The notes: generated by a model from the letters alone, not told the origin. A DNA stretch of 64,000 nucleotides from Rhodospirillaceae bacterium (GCA_004297485.1 SCTM01000041.1:40641-104640); one strand, 5' to 3'. Positions 48,065-58,198 are shown, counted from the first letter of the stretch. Program-made: numbers and translations.

Positions 48065-49066
48065 TTAGGCCGACGTTGGCGACATTTCCCGCCAATGATG
48101 ACACGCGACCTTGTTGTCCGCACCGGTGTTTTCAAGCATCGGTGTTTGGTCGGCGCATAGAGCGGTGGCATGGGGACAGCGGGTGCGGAAGACGCACCCC
48201 GATGGGGGATCAAGCGGCGACGGTGGATCGCCCGAGAGGATGACGCGGGGCTTGGCCCGTTCCCGATCCGGATCGGGAATGGGAATCGCGGCCATGAGCG
48301 CCTGGGTATAGGGGTGGCGCGGCATTGCGTAGAGCGCATCGCGATCCGCCAGTTCCATGACGCGACCTAGATAAAGCACCATCACGCGATGGCTGATGTG
48401 GCGCACGACGGCGAGATCGTGACTGATGAAGATGAGCGCGAGACCGAATTCCCGCTGCAACGCCATGAGCAGATTGACCACTTGCGCGCGGATCGACACA
48501 TCCAATGCGCTCACCGGTTCATCGCACACGACAAGCTTCGGCTTCAGGATCATGGCCCGCGCCACGCCGATGCGTTGACATTGGCCGCCGGAAAATTCGT
48601 GGGGATAGCGATTGATCATGGCCGGCAGCAGGCCGACTTTGTCCATCATCTCGCGCACGCGCCGATCGATCTCCGTGCGCCCGAGGTTGCCATGAAAGTT
48701 CCACAACGGTTCGGCGATGATGTCGCCCGCGGTCATACGCGGGTCGAGACTGGCGAGGGGATCTTGAAACACCACCTGCATCTCACGGCGGAGCGCATGC
48801 AGATCGGCCGCGCCGGCATCGCAAAATGACTTACCGAGCCATGACACCGTACCGCCCGTTGGCGCCACAAGCTGCAGGATCGCCCGGCCAAGGGTGGATT
48901 TGCCGCAGCCGGATTCGCCAACGATGCCGAGCGTCTCGCCGGCCTTGAGGTCAAAACTCACCCCATCCACAGCCTTGAGCGGCCGATACTGACCAATGAG
49001 AACGCCACCGGTACGCACCGGAAAATGCACCTTGAGATCATCAACCGCGAGGATCACGCCGGTCAT
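48065..49066 (-). CDS. Oligo/dipeptide ABC transporter ATP-binding protein (OppF/DppF-like)
   Basis: 'GIVGESGCGKSTLGRAIL', 'FSGGQCQRIGVARAMILKPKLVVCDEPVSALD', C-terminal oligopeptide Cys region. Confidence 0.92.
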   Translation of the reverse strand: MTGVILAVDDLKVHFPVRTGGVLIGQYRPLKAVDGVSFDLKAGETLGIVGESGCGKSTLGRAILQLVAPTGGTVSWLGKSFCDAGAADLHALRREMQVVFQDPLASLDPRMTAGDIIAEPLWNFHGNLGRTEIDRRVREMMDKVGLLPAMINRYPHEFSGGQCQRIGVARAMILKPKLVVCDEPVSALDVSIRAQVVNLLMALQREFGLALIFISHDLAVVRHISHRVMVLYLGRVMELADRDALYAMPRHPYTQALMAAIPIPDPDRERAKPRVILSGDPPSPLDPPSGCVFRTRCPHATALCADQTPMLENTGADNKVACHHWREMSPTSA

Positions 49067-50046
49067 GACGCGTGTGCCAAATCGTCGCGGATGCAAGCCT
49101 TGAATCGTCCGCCGCCCAGACCGCGCAGCGCCGGGCGATCGTTGCGACAGGCGTCCAATACCGACGCGCAACGCGGCGCGAAGGCACAACCGGCCGGCAA
49201 GTGTTCGAGATTGGGCGGCTGGCCGGGGATGGTGAACAACGCACCGGTCACCGCCGCGTCCATCCGCGGCGTACACGCCAATAAACCGCGCGTATAGGGA
49301 TGACGGGGATCGGCGAACACCTGGCGTACGTCGCCCATCTCGACGATACGCCCGGCGTACATGACGGCGACGCGGTCCGCCAGGCCGGCGATGACGCCGA
49401 GATCGTGGGTGATGAGCACGACCGCCGTGTGCAGCGTGTCCTTCACCTCGCGCAGGAGATCGAGGATCTGTGCCTGAACCGTGACATCGAGCGCTGTCGT
49501 CGGCTCGTCGGCGATAATCAGCTCCGGCCCGCACAAGAGTGCCATGGCGATCATCACGCGCTGGCGCAACCCGCCGGAGAGTTCGTGAGGATACATGGCC
49601 AGGCGGCGTTCCGGATCGGGCACCCGAACCCGCTTCAGCATGACCAAAGACTCTTCCCTCGCCCGCGCGGCGCTGACGCCGCGATGGTGGATCAACACCT
49701 CGCTCAGCTGGCGGCCCACGGTCATGTGCGGCGTCAGGGACGTCATGGGGTCCTGGAAGATCATGGCGACTTTATCGCCGCGAATGGCATTAAGTTCGTT
49801 ATCGCCGAGGGTGAGAAGATCATCGCCGTGGAACAGCGCCCGTCCCCGCGCCGATCCATTGGCGGCCAGCAAACCCAGGGCCGCCATGAAGGTCTGGCTT
49901 TTGCCCGATCCGCTTTCGCCCACAACGCCGAGACATTCTCCCGGCGATATATGCAGCGAAAGGTCGCTGACCGCATCGACCGCGCCGTCGGCCGTGGTGA
50001 ACTTGACGGTGAGATTATCGATGTGCAGCAGCGGAGCGGAACCCAT
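49063..50046 (-). CDS. Oligo/dipeptide ABC transporter ATP-binding protein (OppD/DppD-like)
   Basis: '[21 protein letters not shown]', '[32 protein letters not shown]'. Confidence 0.92.
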   Translation of the reverse strand: MGSAPLLHIDNLTVKFTTADGAVDAVSDLSLHISPGECLGVVGESGSGKSQTFMAALGLLAANGSARGRALFHGDDLLTLGDNELNAIRGDKVAMIFQDPMTSLTPHMTVGRQLSEVLIHHRGVSAARAREESLVMLKRVRVPDPERRLAMYPHELSGGLRQRVMIAMALLCGPELIIADEPTTALDVTVQAQILDLLREVKDTLHTAVVLITHDLGVIAGLADRVAVMYAGRIVEMGDVRQVFADPRHPYTRGLLACTPRMDAAVTGALFTIPGQPPNLEHLPAGCAFAPRCASVLDACRNDRPALRGLGGGRFKACIRDDLAHAS

Positions 50047-50051
50047 CGCCG

Positions 50052-50933
50052 TCAACGCTCCTTCGGGTCGAGAGCATCGCGCAGGCCGTCGCCCAGGAAG
50101 TTGAAACAGAACAAAGTCGCGGTCAGGAAAATGGCCGGGAGGATAAGGGTTTGGGGCGAGGTTTCCATTTCCGCCGCGCCGTCGCTGATGAGCATGCCCC
50201 AGCTGGTCATAGGCTCCTGAACACCGAGACCGAGAAAGCTGAGAAAGCTTTCCAACAAAATCACCTGGGGAATGGTGAGGGTGACATAGACCACCACCAC
50301 GCCCAGCACATTGGGCACAATATGACGGACGATGATCGATGCCGTTGACCCGCCTGCGGCACGGGCCGCGTCGATGAATTCCTTGCCCTTGAGGGTCAGG
50401 GTCTGGCCGCGCACGATGCGCGCCATGGTCAGCCACTCCACACACCCGATGGCCACGAACATCAGGATGAAGTTGCGGCCGAACAGCACCATGAGGATGA
50501 TGACGAAGAACGTCAGCGGCACCGCGTACATAAGATCGACGAACCGCATAAGCAGCTGATCGGTCTTGCCGCCCACGAACCCCGCCACCGCCCCCACGCT
50601 CACGCCAATCACCAATGCCACTGCCGTCGCCAGCAGGCCGATGGTAAGGGAAATACGTCCGCCGAACAGGGTACGGGCAAGCAGGTCGCGGCCGACGCTG
50701 TCGGTTCCGAAATAATGGCGGGTGGCGAGATCCGGCGGCATGACCTCCATGTGGTCCCAATCGATCTGATCATAGGTCCAGGGCACCAGCATTGGACCGG
50801 CAATTGACGCTACCGTGATCACCGCCAGCACGATGAGACTGGCAACGGCGGCGCGATTGGCGAACAGGCGTCGGCGCGCATCCTGCCACTGGCTGCGCCC
50901 TTCTATGATTTCGCTGGGAACCGACTCAGTCAT
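50052..50933 (-). CDS. Oligo/dipeptide ABC transporter permease (OppC/DppC-like)
   Basis: 'HYFGTDSVGRDLLARTLFGGRISLTIGLLATAVAL', 'DAARAAGGSTASIIVRHIVPNVLGVVVV'. Confidence 0.92.
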   Translation of the reverse strand: MTESVPSEIIEGRSQWQDARRRLFANRAAVASLIVLAVITVASIAGPMLVPWTYDQIDWDHMEVMPPDLATRHYFGTDSVGRDLLARTLFGGRISLTIGLLATAVALVIGVSVGAVAGFVGGKTDQLLMRFVDLMYAVPLTFFVIILMVLFGRNFILMFVAIGCVEWLTMARIVRGQTLTLKGKEFIDAARAAGGSTASIIVRHIVPNVLGVVVVYVTLTIPQVILLESFLSFLGLGVQEPMTSWGMLISDGAAEMETSPQTLILPAIFLTATLFCFNFLGDGLRDALDPKER

Positions 50934-51861
50934 AGCGCACCCGCGGATCGAGAAATCCGTAGAGCACATCCACCAGCAGATTGGTGGCGATGACCGCGAC
51001 CGCACTGATAATGGTCACCCCCATGACCAGGGTATAGTCGCGATTGAGCGCACCCTGCACGAAGTAACGGCCGATGCCGGGCAGCTGGAACACGGTCTCG
51101 ATCACCATGGAGCCGGTGAGTAAAAGCGCCGTCGCCGGGCCGAGATAGGTGACCACAGGAATCAGCGCGGTCTTGAGCGCATGGCGCGTCACCACCAATC
51201 GAAAAGGCAATCCCTTGGCCCGAGCCGTTCGGATGTGGTTGGCGCGGAGCGCCTCAATCATGCTGCCGCGGGTGATACGCGCGATGGTGACGATGAACGG
51301 CAGCGCCAGACACATCGCCGGCAGAATGCGATTGGGCCAAGCGCCGCCGTTCCAGGTTCCGGCAGGCAGATGAAACATCGTGTCCCTAAGCCAGACGCCG
51401 AAAATCAGGATGAACAGGTGGCCGGTGACGAATGTGGGAATGACAATGCCGGTCATGGCAAGGCCCATGACGGCGTGATCGCGGAATGAATTCTGACGGA
51501 TGGCGGCGAAAATGCCCGCGGGAATTCCCAGCACCACCGCCAGCAGCAGGGCACACAGTCCATTCTGCGCGCTCACCGGCAGGCCCTGGGCGATCAGCTC
51601 CGTGACCGTGAAGTCCTTGTACTTGAACGACGGACCGAAATCCCCCCGCGCCAGATTGCCCAGATAATCCAGATATTGGACGGCAAGCGATTGGTCGAGG
51701 TGATAGCGCGCACGCAAGTTGACCAGAATCTCCTGCGGCACGGGGGCCTGGGCATCGAAGGGACCGCCCGGCGCGAGCCGCATGAGGAAAAAGCACACGG
51801 TGATGATCGCCCACAGGGTGGGAATGGCGATGACAACACGGCGCGCGAAATAAGGACCCAT
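50926..51861 (-). CDS. Oligo/dipeptide ABC transporter permease (OppB/DppB-like)
   Basis: 'MGPYFARRVVIAIPTLWAIITVCFFLMRLAPGGPFD', 'RTARAKGLPFRLVVTRHALKTALIPVVTYLGP'. Confidence 0.93.
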   Translation of the reverse strand: MGPYFARRVVIAIPTLWAIITVCFFLMRLAPGGPFDAQAPVPQEILVNLRARYHLDQSLAVQYLDYLGNLARGDFGPSFKYKDFTVTELIAQGLPVSAQNGLCALLLAVVLGIPAGIFAAIRQNSFRDHAVMGLAMTGIVIPTFVTGHLFILIFGVWLRDTMFHLPAGTWNGGAWPNRILPAMCLALPFIVTIARITRGSMIEALRANHIRTARAKGLPFRLVVTRHALKTALIPVVTYLGPATALLLTGSMVIETVFQLPGIGRYFVQGALNRDYTLVMGVTIISAVAVIATNLLVDVLYGFLDPRVRYD

Positions 51862-51917
51862 CCGGCCCTTATATCAAGCCGCGCCGAAATTGACTCGGGA
51901 GAAGCAAACGCGGGCCG

Positions 51918-52757
51918 TCACCCCATGCGTTCCGGGATCACCGTATTGGCCAATATGCCCACCTTACTGATCTCCACTTCGATCCGGTCGCCGGGCTTCA
52001 TCCATAGGGGCGGCTTGCGACCGCCACCCACGCCGGCCGGCGTGCCCGTGGCGATGACATCGCCCGGCTCCAGATGCGTGAAGATCGAGATGTAAGCGAT
52101 GATCTGGGCCACGGAAAACACCATCTGGCTGGTGCTGGCATGTTGCACCACTTCGCCGTTGAGACGCGTCGTCAGGGTGAGATCTTGCGGATCGGGAATC
52201 TCCGACCCAGGAACCAGCCACGGCCCGCAGGCGCCCGAGGAGTCGAAGTTCTTGCCGGCCGTGAATGAGTGCTTTTGATAGTCGCGCACCGAACCGTCGA
52301 GAAAACAGGTGTATCCGGCCACGTGGCTCAAGGCCCGGTCGGCGGGGATATGGCGTCCGCCCCGGCCGATAACCACCGCCAGCTCGCCCTCGAAATCATA
52401 TTGAACAGAGGCGCGCGGACACACCACCGACTGCTCATGACCCACCAGGGACTTGGTGGTGCGAATGAACAGATTGGGGTCCGTTGGCGGCACACCACCA
52501 AATTCGGCCGCATGATCGGCATAATTCCGGCCGACGCAAATAATGCGCGCCGCGTCGGGCACCACCTGATGCAGCACCACATGATCCAGCGCCACGGAGG
52601 GCTTGCGGCTGGCGACAACGGCCCGGAGATTGGACAAGGGTCCGCTGGCAAGAACAGCGCGCAGGGATGGCCCCGCGTCGGACAGATCGACGATATCCTT
52701 GTCGATCACGGCGCCGAAAGACGGGCCATGGTTGTACTCGTAAGAAACAAATTTCAT
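51918..52757 (-). CDS. Fumarylacetoacetate hydrolase family protein
   Basis: 'ICVGRNYADHAAEFG', 'YDFEGELAVVIGRGGRHIPADRALSHVAGYTCFLDGSVRDYQ', 'GDVIATGTPAGVG'. Confidence 0.93.
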   Translation of the reverse strand: MKFVSYEYNHGPSFGAVIDKDIVDLSDAGPSLRAVLASGPLSNLRAVVASRKPSVALDHVVLHQVVPDAARIICVGRNYADHAAEFGGVPPTDPNLFIRTTKSLVGHEQSVVCPRASVQYDFEGELAVVIGRGGRHIPADRALSHVAGYTCFLDGSVRDYQKHSFTAGKNFDSSGACGPWLVPGSEIPDPQDLTLTTRLNGEVVQHASTSQMVFSVAQIIAYISIFTHLEPGDVIATGTPAGVGGGRKPPLWMKPGDRIEVEISKVGILANTVIPERMG

Positions 52758-52893
52758 GTCAATGACGGCTCGACTTCAATTGCACCATGGGCCGGGAGGA
52801 TTTCATCCCACATCTAGAGTATGTCCCAGCCGGAGAAAATAACCCTGTGATATCGACATAACCTGACATTCTGAAATGGCGCTTGTGTTGGCA

Positions 52894-53388
52894 TCACCGT
52901 GGCAGAAGAACCATGTCGATCACATGTACGACGCCGTTGTCGGCCATGAGATCCGGCTTGGTGACCTTGGCGTTTTCGACCATGAAGGCGCGGGTGCCGT
53001 CCACCGCGAGCGTACCGCCCTGGACGGTGACAGCTTCAAGACGGCGGCCGGTAACATCCCGCGCCAGCACAATTCCTGCGAGCACGTGATTGTTGACCAA
53101 CGCTTTCAGTTTCACCTTGGTCTCAGGGTTTTCGGTATCGAACAGTTTCTTGACCATGCCTTTTGGGAGTTTGGAGAAAGCGTCGTCGGTGGGGGCTAGA
53201 ACAGTGAACGGTCCATCACCGGATAATGTTTCCTGCAAACCGCTGATTTTTACGGCCTTCAGAAACATGCTGAAGGCACCCGCCTGATCCATGGTCTGGA
53301 GAACGTTGCTGGCGTGGGCACCGGCGGAAAAAAACATCAAAGCGAGGGAAACCGCGACGGGTCCCAGGCAGCGCAGGCGTGACATCAT
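52894..53388 (-). CDS. Exported fasciclin-domain protein
   Basis: Signal peptide; 'LSGDGPFTVLAPTDDAFSKLPKG', 'LVNNHVLAG', 'VIDMVLLP'. Confidence 0.9.
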   Translation of the reverse strand: MMSRLRCLGPVAVSLALMFFSAGAHASNVLQTMDQAGAFSMFLKAVKISGLQETLSGDGPFTVLAPTDDAFSKLPKGMVKKLFDTENPETKVKLKALVNNHVLAGIVLARDVTGRRLEAVTVQGGTLAVDGTRAFMVENAKVTKPDLMADNGVVHVIDMVLLPR

Positions 53389-53529
53389 GATGGCTTCCCC
53401 TTGGCGGCTTCGTACCCGGACAATTGCCGGATGCGCATTGAGACGGGCCCCGACGCGCGAACGGGTACCGATGCGTCCGAAAATGCTTTAAGCACACCTG
53501 ATGGCGCAAGCATCGGAGAAAAGCACCCG

Positions 53530-53835
53530 ATGAACAAAACAAGTTCGAAACCGGGTTCAAAATCACCAGAGGATAAGGACGCGGCAGGTCCGTCCGGACC
53601 GCCGCGCCCTGAGTCGCGGGAAATGTTCACCGAGATCACCAGCCTCATGGCCGCCCTGGCCAAGGCCCTGGGCTTGCCCGAGGCCGAGGCGGTCGCCGCC
53701 GTGGAGCGGGGCGAAGTGACCCTGAACCTGGCCCGGGACGCAAACGGCAATCCCTATGTGGCCGCCACCCGCGCCGGCGTCACCTCTCGGGTTTATCAGG
53801 GGGCGATCAAGCGGGAAGCGGGCAAGCCACCTTGA
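53530..53835 (+). CDS. Small conserved-looking hypothetical protein
   Basis: ATG 53530 'MNKTSSKPGSKSPEDKDAAG...EVTLNLARDANGNPYVAATRAGVTSRVYQGAIKREAG'. Confidence 0.5.
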   Translation: MNKTSSKPGSKSPEDKDAAGPSGPPRPESREMFTEITSLMAALAKALGLPEAEAVAAVERGEVTLNLARDANGNPYVAATRAGVTSRVYQGAIKREAGKPP

Positions 53836-53842
53836 TCTCAGG

Positions 53843-53875
53843 CTGTCATCCCCGGACTTGTTCCGGGGACGACAG
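53843..53875. terminator. Hairpin downstream of 53530-53835 CDS
   Basis: CTGTCATCCCCGGA-CTTGT-TCCGGGGACGACAG (14-bp arms, one mismatch). Confidence 0.55.
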
Positions 53876-53896
53876 TTGAATCATGCTCCGTAGTTA

Positions 53897-53906
53897 TGTA
53901 AATACA
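53897..53906. promoter_or_regulatory. TGTAAATACA palindrome just upstream of marR-type gene
   Basis: TGTA-AA-TACA inverted repeat 5 bp upstream of the start codon at 53912. Confidence 0.45.
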
Positions 53907-53911
53907 CCCCT

Positions 53912-54379
53912 ATGGAAACCCCGGATATCCATCAGGTCTCCCCGGCGGCGCTTTTGGAAGTTTGCGTCTGCCATATGACCCGGCGCGCGGCCCGGGCCGT
54001 GACCCGGGCCTATGACACGGCCTTGGCGCCCACGGGCCTGACAGCCAGCCAGTTCACCCTGCTCGCCGCCATTGCTTCCCTCGGCACAGCCATGGCGCCG
54101 GCAACGGTCGCGCGTCTGTCGGCAAGTCTACTCATGGAGTCGAGCACCCTCAGCCGCAATCTTCAGGCTCTGCGCGATCGGGGATATCTGCGGTGGACCT
54201 CGGGTTCCGGCCGCCGCGCGGCGCACATCAGCCTGAGCGATACCGGCAAGAAGGCCCTCGCCGCCGCCATCCCCGCCTGGCAGGACATGCAGCGGCAACT
54301 GACCCAGCGCCTGGGCAGCGGCAAGGCCGGCGCGCTGCTGGAAAACTTGGAAGCGGCGGCGACGGCGCTATCAATGTAG
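53912..54379 (+). CDS. MarR family transcriptional regulator
   Basis: 'LTASQFTLLAAIASLGTAMAPATVARLSASLLMESSTLSRNLQALRDRGYLRW'. Confidence 0.85.
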   Translation: METPDIHQVSPAALLEVCVCHMTRRAARAVTRAYDTALAPTGLTASQFTLLAAIASLGTAMAPATVARLSASLLMESSTLSRNLQALRDRGYLRWTSGSGRRAAHISLSDTGKKALAAAIPAWQDMQRQLTQRLGSGKAGALLENLEAAATALSM

Positions 54380-54386
54380 ATACATT
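54373..54386. promoter_or_regulatory. AATGTAGATACATT palindrome overlapping the marR-type stop codon
   Basis: 6-bp perfect arms AATGTA/TACATT, 2-bp spacer. Confidence 0.45.
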
Positions 54387-54564
54387 CTAAAGGGAATACT
54401 CGGCAATGGCGTATCATCCCCGATTCCCCCACCCTTAAGACATATTAAACCGTTCCCGACGACACTGTTTCCCTGGCCGTGCCTCGCCAGGCCGCTGGCC
54501 CGTTTCACGCGGGTTTGGGCGGCCGGATCTGGGCAACACGACGAGCAGAATCGGGAAACCATCG

Positions 54565-56565
54565 GTGCGCACAGTTACCAAGGCGTTTCGCGACGGCGAA
54601 ACCATCTATCGTCAGGGTGAGGAAAGCCGCTGGGCCTTCGAACTGCTCGAAGGCGCGGTAGAGTTGCTTAAGGACGGCCCGGACGGCCCGACCACCATTG
54701 CCCGCATGAAGGCGGGCGATCTGTTCGGCGAATCGGGTGCGCTGGACAACACCCCCCGCTCTCACAATGCCCGGGCCCGCGGCTCGGTGACCGTGCGTGC
54801 GATTCCCCGCGACGAGTTCCTCCGCGAGGTCGAGGCCAACCCGGCCATCGCCCTCAAGGTCATGACCAAACTGGCCAAGCGCCTGAAGGGCGACGGCCAG
54901 GTCACCGGCGTCGATCCGGTGCGCGAAGCCGCCTATCGCAATGCCGCCGCCAATCTGCCCGTGCCGGTGACACCGTCGGAGACGTTCTTGCCCGCGCCGG
55001 TGCGCGTCGGCCGGCCCTTGCCCGCCAACCTCATCGGTGAGCGCAAACCGACCTTGTTCGAGAAGCTGATCGACGCGGTGGTCAAAGACCCCACGCGCAA
55101 ACCCGGCCGCAAGGCCAAGGCGCCGACGCCCGGCGACATCCTGATCCTCATCGGCCGCCTCAAGGACGATTACGATGATCTGCAGCGGCAACTGTTGCTC
55201 CAGGCGCTGGACGGCGTTCCCGGAGTGCGCGCCGAAGCCATCGACCGCGAGCTGACGCGATTCATTCCCGGTCTCGACGATCCCGACGCACTGGCCAACG
55301 ACGACGTGGTGAAGCGCGCCACCCGCGAAGCCCGCGTATGGATGGCCGAAAAAAATGCCGACTTGCTGGTGTGGGGCGGCGCCGATCCCACCGGCCGCAA
55401 CATGGAGCTGCGCTTTGTCGCGACTGCGTCCAGCCCCGGCGAGCGCGCCGGACGCTTCACCTCCCAAAACATGCTGGTGGTGCCCAACGACTTCTATAAC
55501 GAGTGGGTGCCGCTGATTCGTTCCGTGTTCCTGGCCGCCGTCGATCCGCGCAGTTTTCCGCAAGGACGCATCCTGCGCTCGGCCCTGCCTGCCCTCGCCA
55601 CCACGGCCAAGACCATGGGCCTGGAGCCGTCGCCCGCCCTGGAACCCACGGAACGCGCGGCAATTCTTTTCTGCTACGGCAACGTGGCGGCGATATGCGC
55701 TCAGCTGGAAGGCGCGCGCGCCTGGTATCACGTGGCCGTCGACGCCTGGCGTGCCGCGGCGGAGCTTTTAGACACGTCGCGCGGACCGCTGCTGGGTCAG
55801 CTTTATCAGCAGCTCGGCCTGGTGCTGCAGATCATCGCCGAGCGCACCAACGACACCGATCGCCTGCAGGAAGCCGCCGATGCCTATCGGCGTTCCCTGA
55901 TCCATCTTTCCCGCCGCAAACAGCCCCTCGATTGGGGTTTGATGAAATACCGTCTGGCCTGCGTGCTTTACAAGGTCGACATGGCCATCGGCGACGACAA
56001 CGCGTTGCGCGAGGCAATTCATGCGAGCCAGGCGTCACGCCAGGTGTTCAATCGCTATACCCATCCCATCCGCTGGTCGGAAATCTCCAACACCCTGGCG
56101 CAGATTCTGCAGGTATACGGCGACAACATCCGCAGCGTACCGATCCTGGAATACGCCGTGAAATGCTGTGCCGCGTCGCTGCAGGTGCGCACGCCCGACA
56201 CCGCGCCGCTGCAATGGGCGTCCATCCAGAACACTTTGGGATCGGCGTTGTTCTTGCTGGCAAAGCATACCGGCGAGTGGGAATACATGCGCCAATCGTC
56301 GGAAGCCTTTCGGTTAGCCTTGCTGGTCTATCGCGACCACGGCGCGCAGAAGATGGCGATTGTCACCGAACGCAATCTGTCCCGGGCCGAACGGCAGATC
56401 GAAGCCACCACTACCAAACGCCTCAACGATCCGGTGTGGGCACAGAGCTTCAACATCACCGACAACAGCGATTCCTTCGATTGGGGCGCCTTCCTCAGGG
56501 GAAACAGCGCAACGCCGGACGACTCGCCGTCAACATCGGGCAGCGGCTTCAGCGAAGTGGCGTAG
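54565..56565 (+). CDS. N-terminal cyclic-nucleotide-binding (CAP_ED) domain fused to large helical/TPR-like region
   Basis: 'IYRQGEESRWAFELLEGAVELLKDGPDGPTTIARMKAGDLFGESGALDNTPRSHNARA'; C-terminal tandem helical repeats. Confidence 0.8.
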   Translation: MRTVTKAFRDGETIYRQGEESRWAFELLEGAVELLKDGPDGPTTIARMKAGDLFGESGALDNTPRSHNARARGSVTVRAIPRDEFLREVEANPAIALKVMTKLAKRLKGDGQVTGVDPVREAAYRNAAANLPVPVTPSETFLPAPVRVGRPLPANLIGERKPTLFEKLIDAVVKDPTRKPGRKAKAPTPGDILILIGRLKDDYDDLQRQLLLQALDGVPGVRAEAIDRELTRFIPGLDDPDALANDDVVKRATREARVWMAEKNADLLVWGGADPTGRNMELRFVATASSPGERAGRFTSQNMLVVPNDFYNEWVPLIRSVFLAAVDPRSFPQGRILRSALPALATTAKTMGLEPSPALEPTERAAILFCYGNVAAICAQLEGARAWYHVAVDAWRAAAELLDTSRGPLLGQLYQQLGLVLQIIAERTNDTDRLQEAADAYRRSLIHLSRRKQPLDWGLMKYRLACVLYKVDMAIGDDNALREAIHASQASRQVFNRYTHPIRWSEISNTLAQILQVYGDNIRSVPILEYAVKCCAASLQVRTPDTAPLQWASIQNTLGSALFLLAKHTGEWEYMRQSSEAFRLALLVYRDHGAQKMAIVTERNLSRAERQIEATTTKRLNDPVWAQSFNITDNSDSFDWGAFLRGNSATPDDSPSTSGSGFSEVA

Positions 56566-56592
56566 GGCCGCTCTCTATTGCACACCACCCTT

Positions 56593-57336
56593 TTACAATG
56601 CGCCCAATGAGCCTGGGCCGTGCACATCGGCGAACGCCAGCATCGAAAATAGTTGCTGCTCCCTATCACCATCGAAACCGCAGAAAGCTTCAAAATTTTG
56701 CGGGTTTTCGTATGTTCCAAACAACATGTCCCACCACACAAAATCGCCGTAATTGTTCTTATGGCGATTATACTGATGATGTATTCGATGCATTTCAGGG
56801 CGCTGAAAAATGAAGCCGATCCAACGAGGGGTCCGCACACTCGTATGATAGAAAAATTCGCCGACGGCCGTGAAGAAGGTATAGATGGCTCCAGCTTCTA
56901 GAGTTAAGCCGAGCAGCGAATACACCAAGAGACTGCCAATAATCGAATTCACTGTCATTTCGATGGGGTGCTTGTAGAACGATGTGATGACCTCTATGCG
57001 TTGCGGGCTGTGATGAATTTGGTGAAAGCCCCGCCATAAGAAGTCCACTTCATGGCGCCAGCGATGCCACCAGTAGAAGACGAACGTTGCGATGAAATAT
57101 GCAATGAAGCCGCCCACCCAAGGCCCCACATATTTCGAAAGGTGAAATACGGACGCGTGCGATAACCAACGCTCCCATGTCGCCCCCGCCAGCATGATGA
57201 TGCCGAGTTGAATGAGATTAACGACGATAACGCGGACAGCCCACGTCGGAACTCGCGGAAGGTTCCAGCCAGGTTTTACCCGTTCCAGAGCAAAACATCC
57301 CGCAGCTATAATCAATGCGTAGCCGATCATGGTCAT
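56593..57336 (-). CDS. Sterol desaturase / fatty acid hydroxylase family protein
   Basis: His-box motifs 'HRWRHEVDFLWRGFHQIHHS' and 'HRIHHQYNRHKNNYGD', TM segments. Confidence 0.9.
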   Translation of the reverse strand: MTMIGYALIIAAGCFALERVKPGWNLPRVPTWAVRVIVVNLIQLGIIMLAGATWERWLSHASVFHLSKYVGPWVGGFIAYFIATFVFYWWHRWRHEVDFLWRGFHQIHHSPQRIEVITSFYKHPIEMTVNSIIGSLLVYSLLGLTLEAGAIYTFFTAVGEFFYHTSVRTPRWIGFIFQRPEMHRIHHQYNRHKNNYGDFVWWDMLFGTYENPQNFEAFCGFDGDREQQLFSMLAFADVHGPGSLGAL

Positions 57337-57404
57337 TCCTGCCCGAGTCGTCGGTTGTCAGTAGAATAGCTTGACAAGTCGGATAATGAAATCCTCTGGA
57401 ACCC

Positions 57405-58182
57405 ATGACGCGAGCGAATAAACTCATTGCGTTAGTGGGCGCTTGCACCGTCGTTATTTTTGGAGTGATGGCGTTTGTCCCCTCGCTGCCCCAGGATCAA
57501 GCTTACCACTCCTTTGCGGATCAGCGATCCTGGTTTGGAATTCCCAACGCCGCCAACGTAATTACCAACCTAGGCTTTGCCTTAGTCGGCATATCGGGTT
57601 TGTGGTCGCTCTATTTTACGAATGCGGGCCGGTCGTTCAGGACGCGGACATGGGCATTGCCCTATGCCGTTTTCTTTCTCGGCGTTGGGTTGGTGGCGCC
57701 TGGATCAGCCACTTACCACTGGTCGCCGGACAACAATTCTCTGCTCTGGGATCGGCTTCCGATGAGCGTCGCCTTTATGGCCCTGCTTGACGCATTCGTC
57801 GCTTGACGCATTCGTCGCTGATCGCATTAGCCCACGCGTTGGCAAGGCGATGCTGTGGCCACTTCTGATCGTCGGCGTGGGATCGGTATTGTATTGGCAT
57901 TTCACAGATGACGTGCGGCCATATGCAATTGTGCAATTCTTACCCGCCATTTTGGTTAGCTTGATGTGCTGGCTGTTCCCAGCTCACGTCGGTCCGCGAG
58001 AAACGCATGTCGGTACATTATTGGTTGGATATGGAATCGCCAAAATCCTGGAAGCCGCCGATTCGCTGGTATGGCGAAGCCTGAGTTTTACGGTCAGCGG
58101 TCATAGCCTAAAGCACATAGCCGCCGCAGCAAGTTGCATTGCCATCCTCGCTTTTATCCAGAAACCTTATCACGAACCGTGA
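57405..58182 (+). pseudogene. Ceramidase (alkaline phytoceramidase-like) membrane protein gene split by a frameshifting duplication
   Basis: ORF 57405-57806 ('NAANVITNLGFALVGISGLW', 'GSATYHWSPDNNSLLWDRLPMSVAFMALLDAFVA') and ORF 57787-58182 ('DAFVADRISPRVGKAMLW...') join if one copy of a 16-bp direct repeat is removed. Confidence 0.75.
57785..57816. repeat. Exact 16-bp tandem duplication (GCTTGACGCATTCGTC)x2
   Basis: 57785-57800 and 57801-57816 identical. Confidence 0.97.
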
Positions 58183-58198
58183 ATATCGCTTCACTGTC

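Noticed and set aside
54505-55731. 408-aa minus-strand ORF
   Set aside because: Shadow of the CNBD-domain CDS; no recognisable motif.
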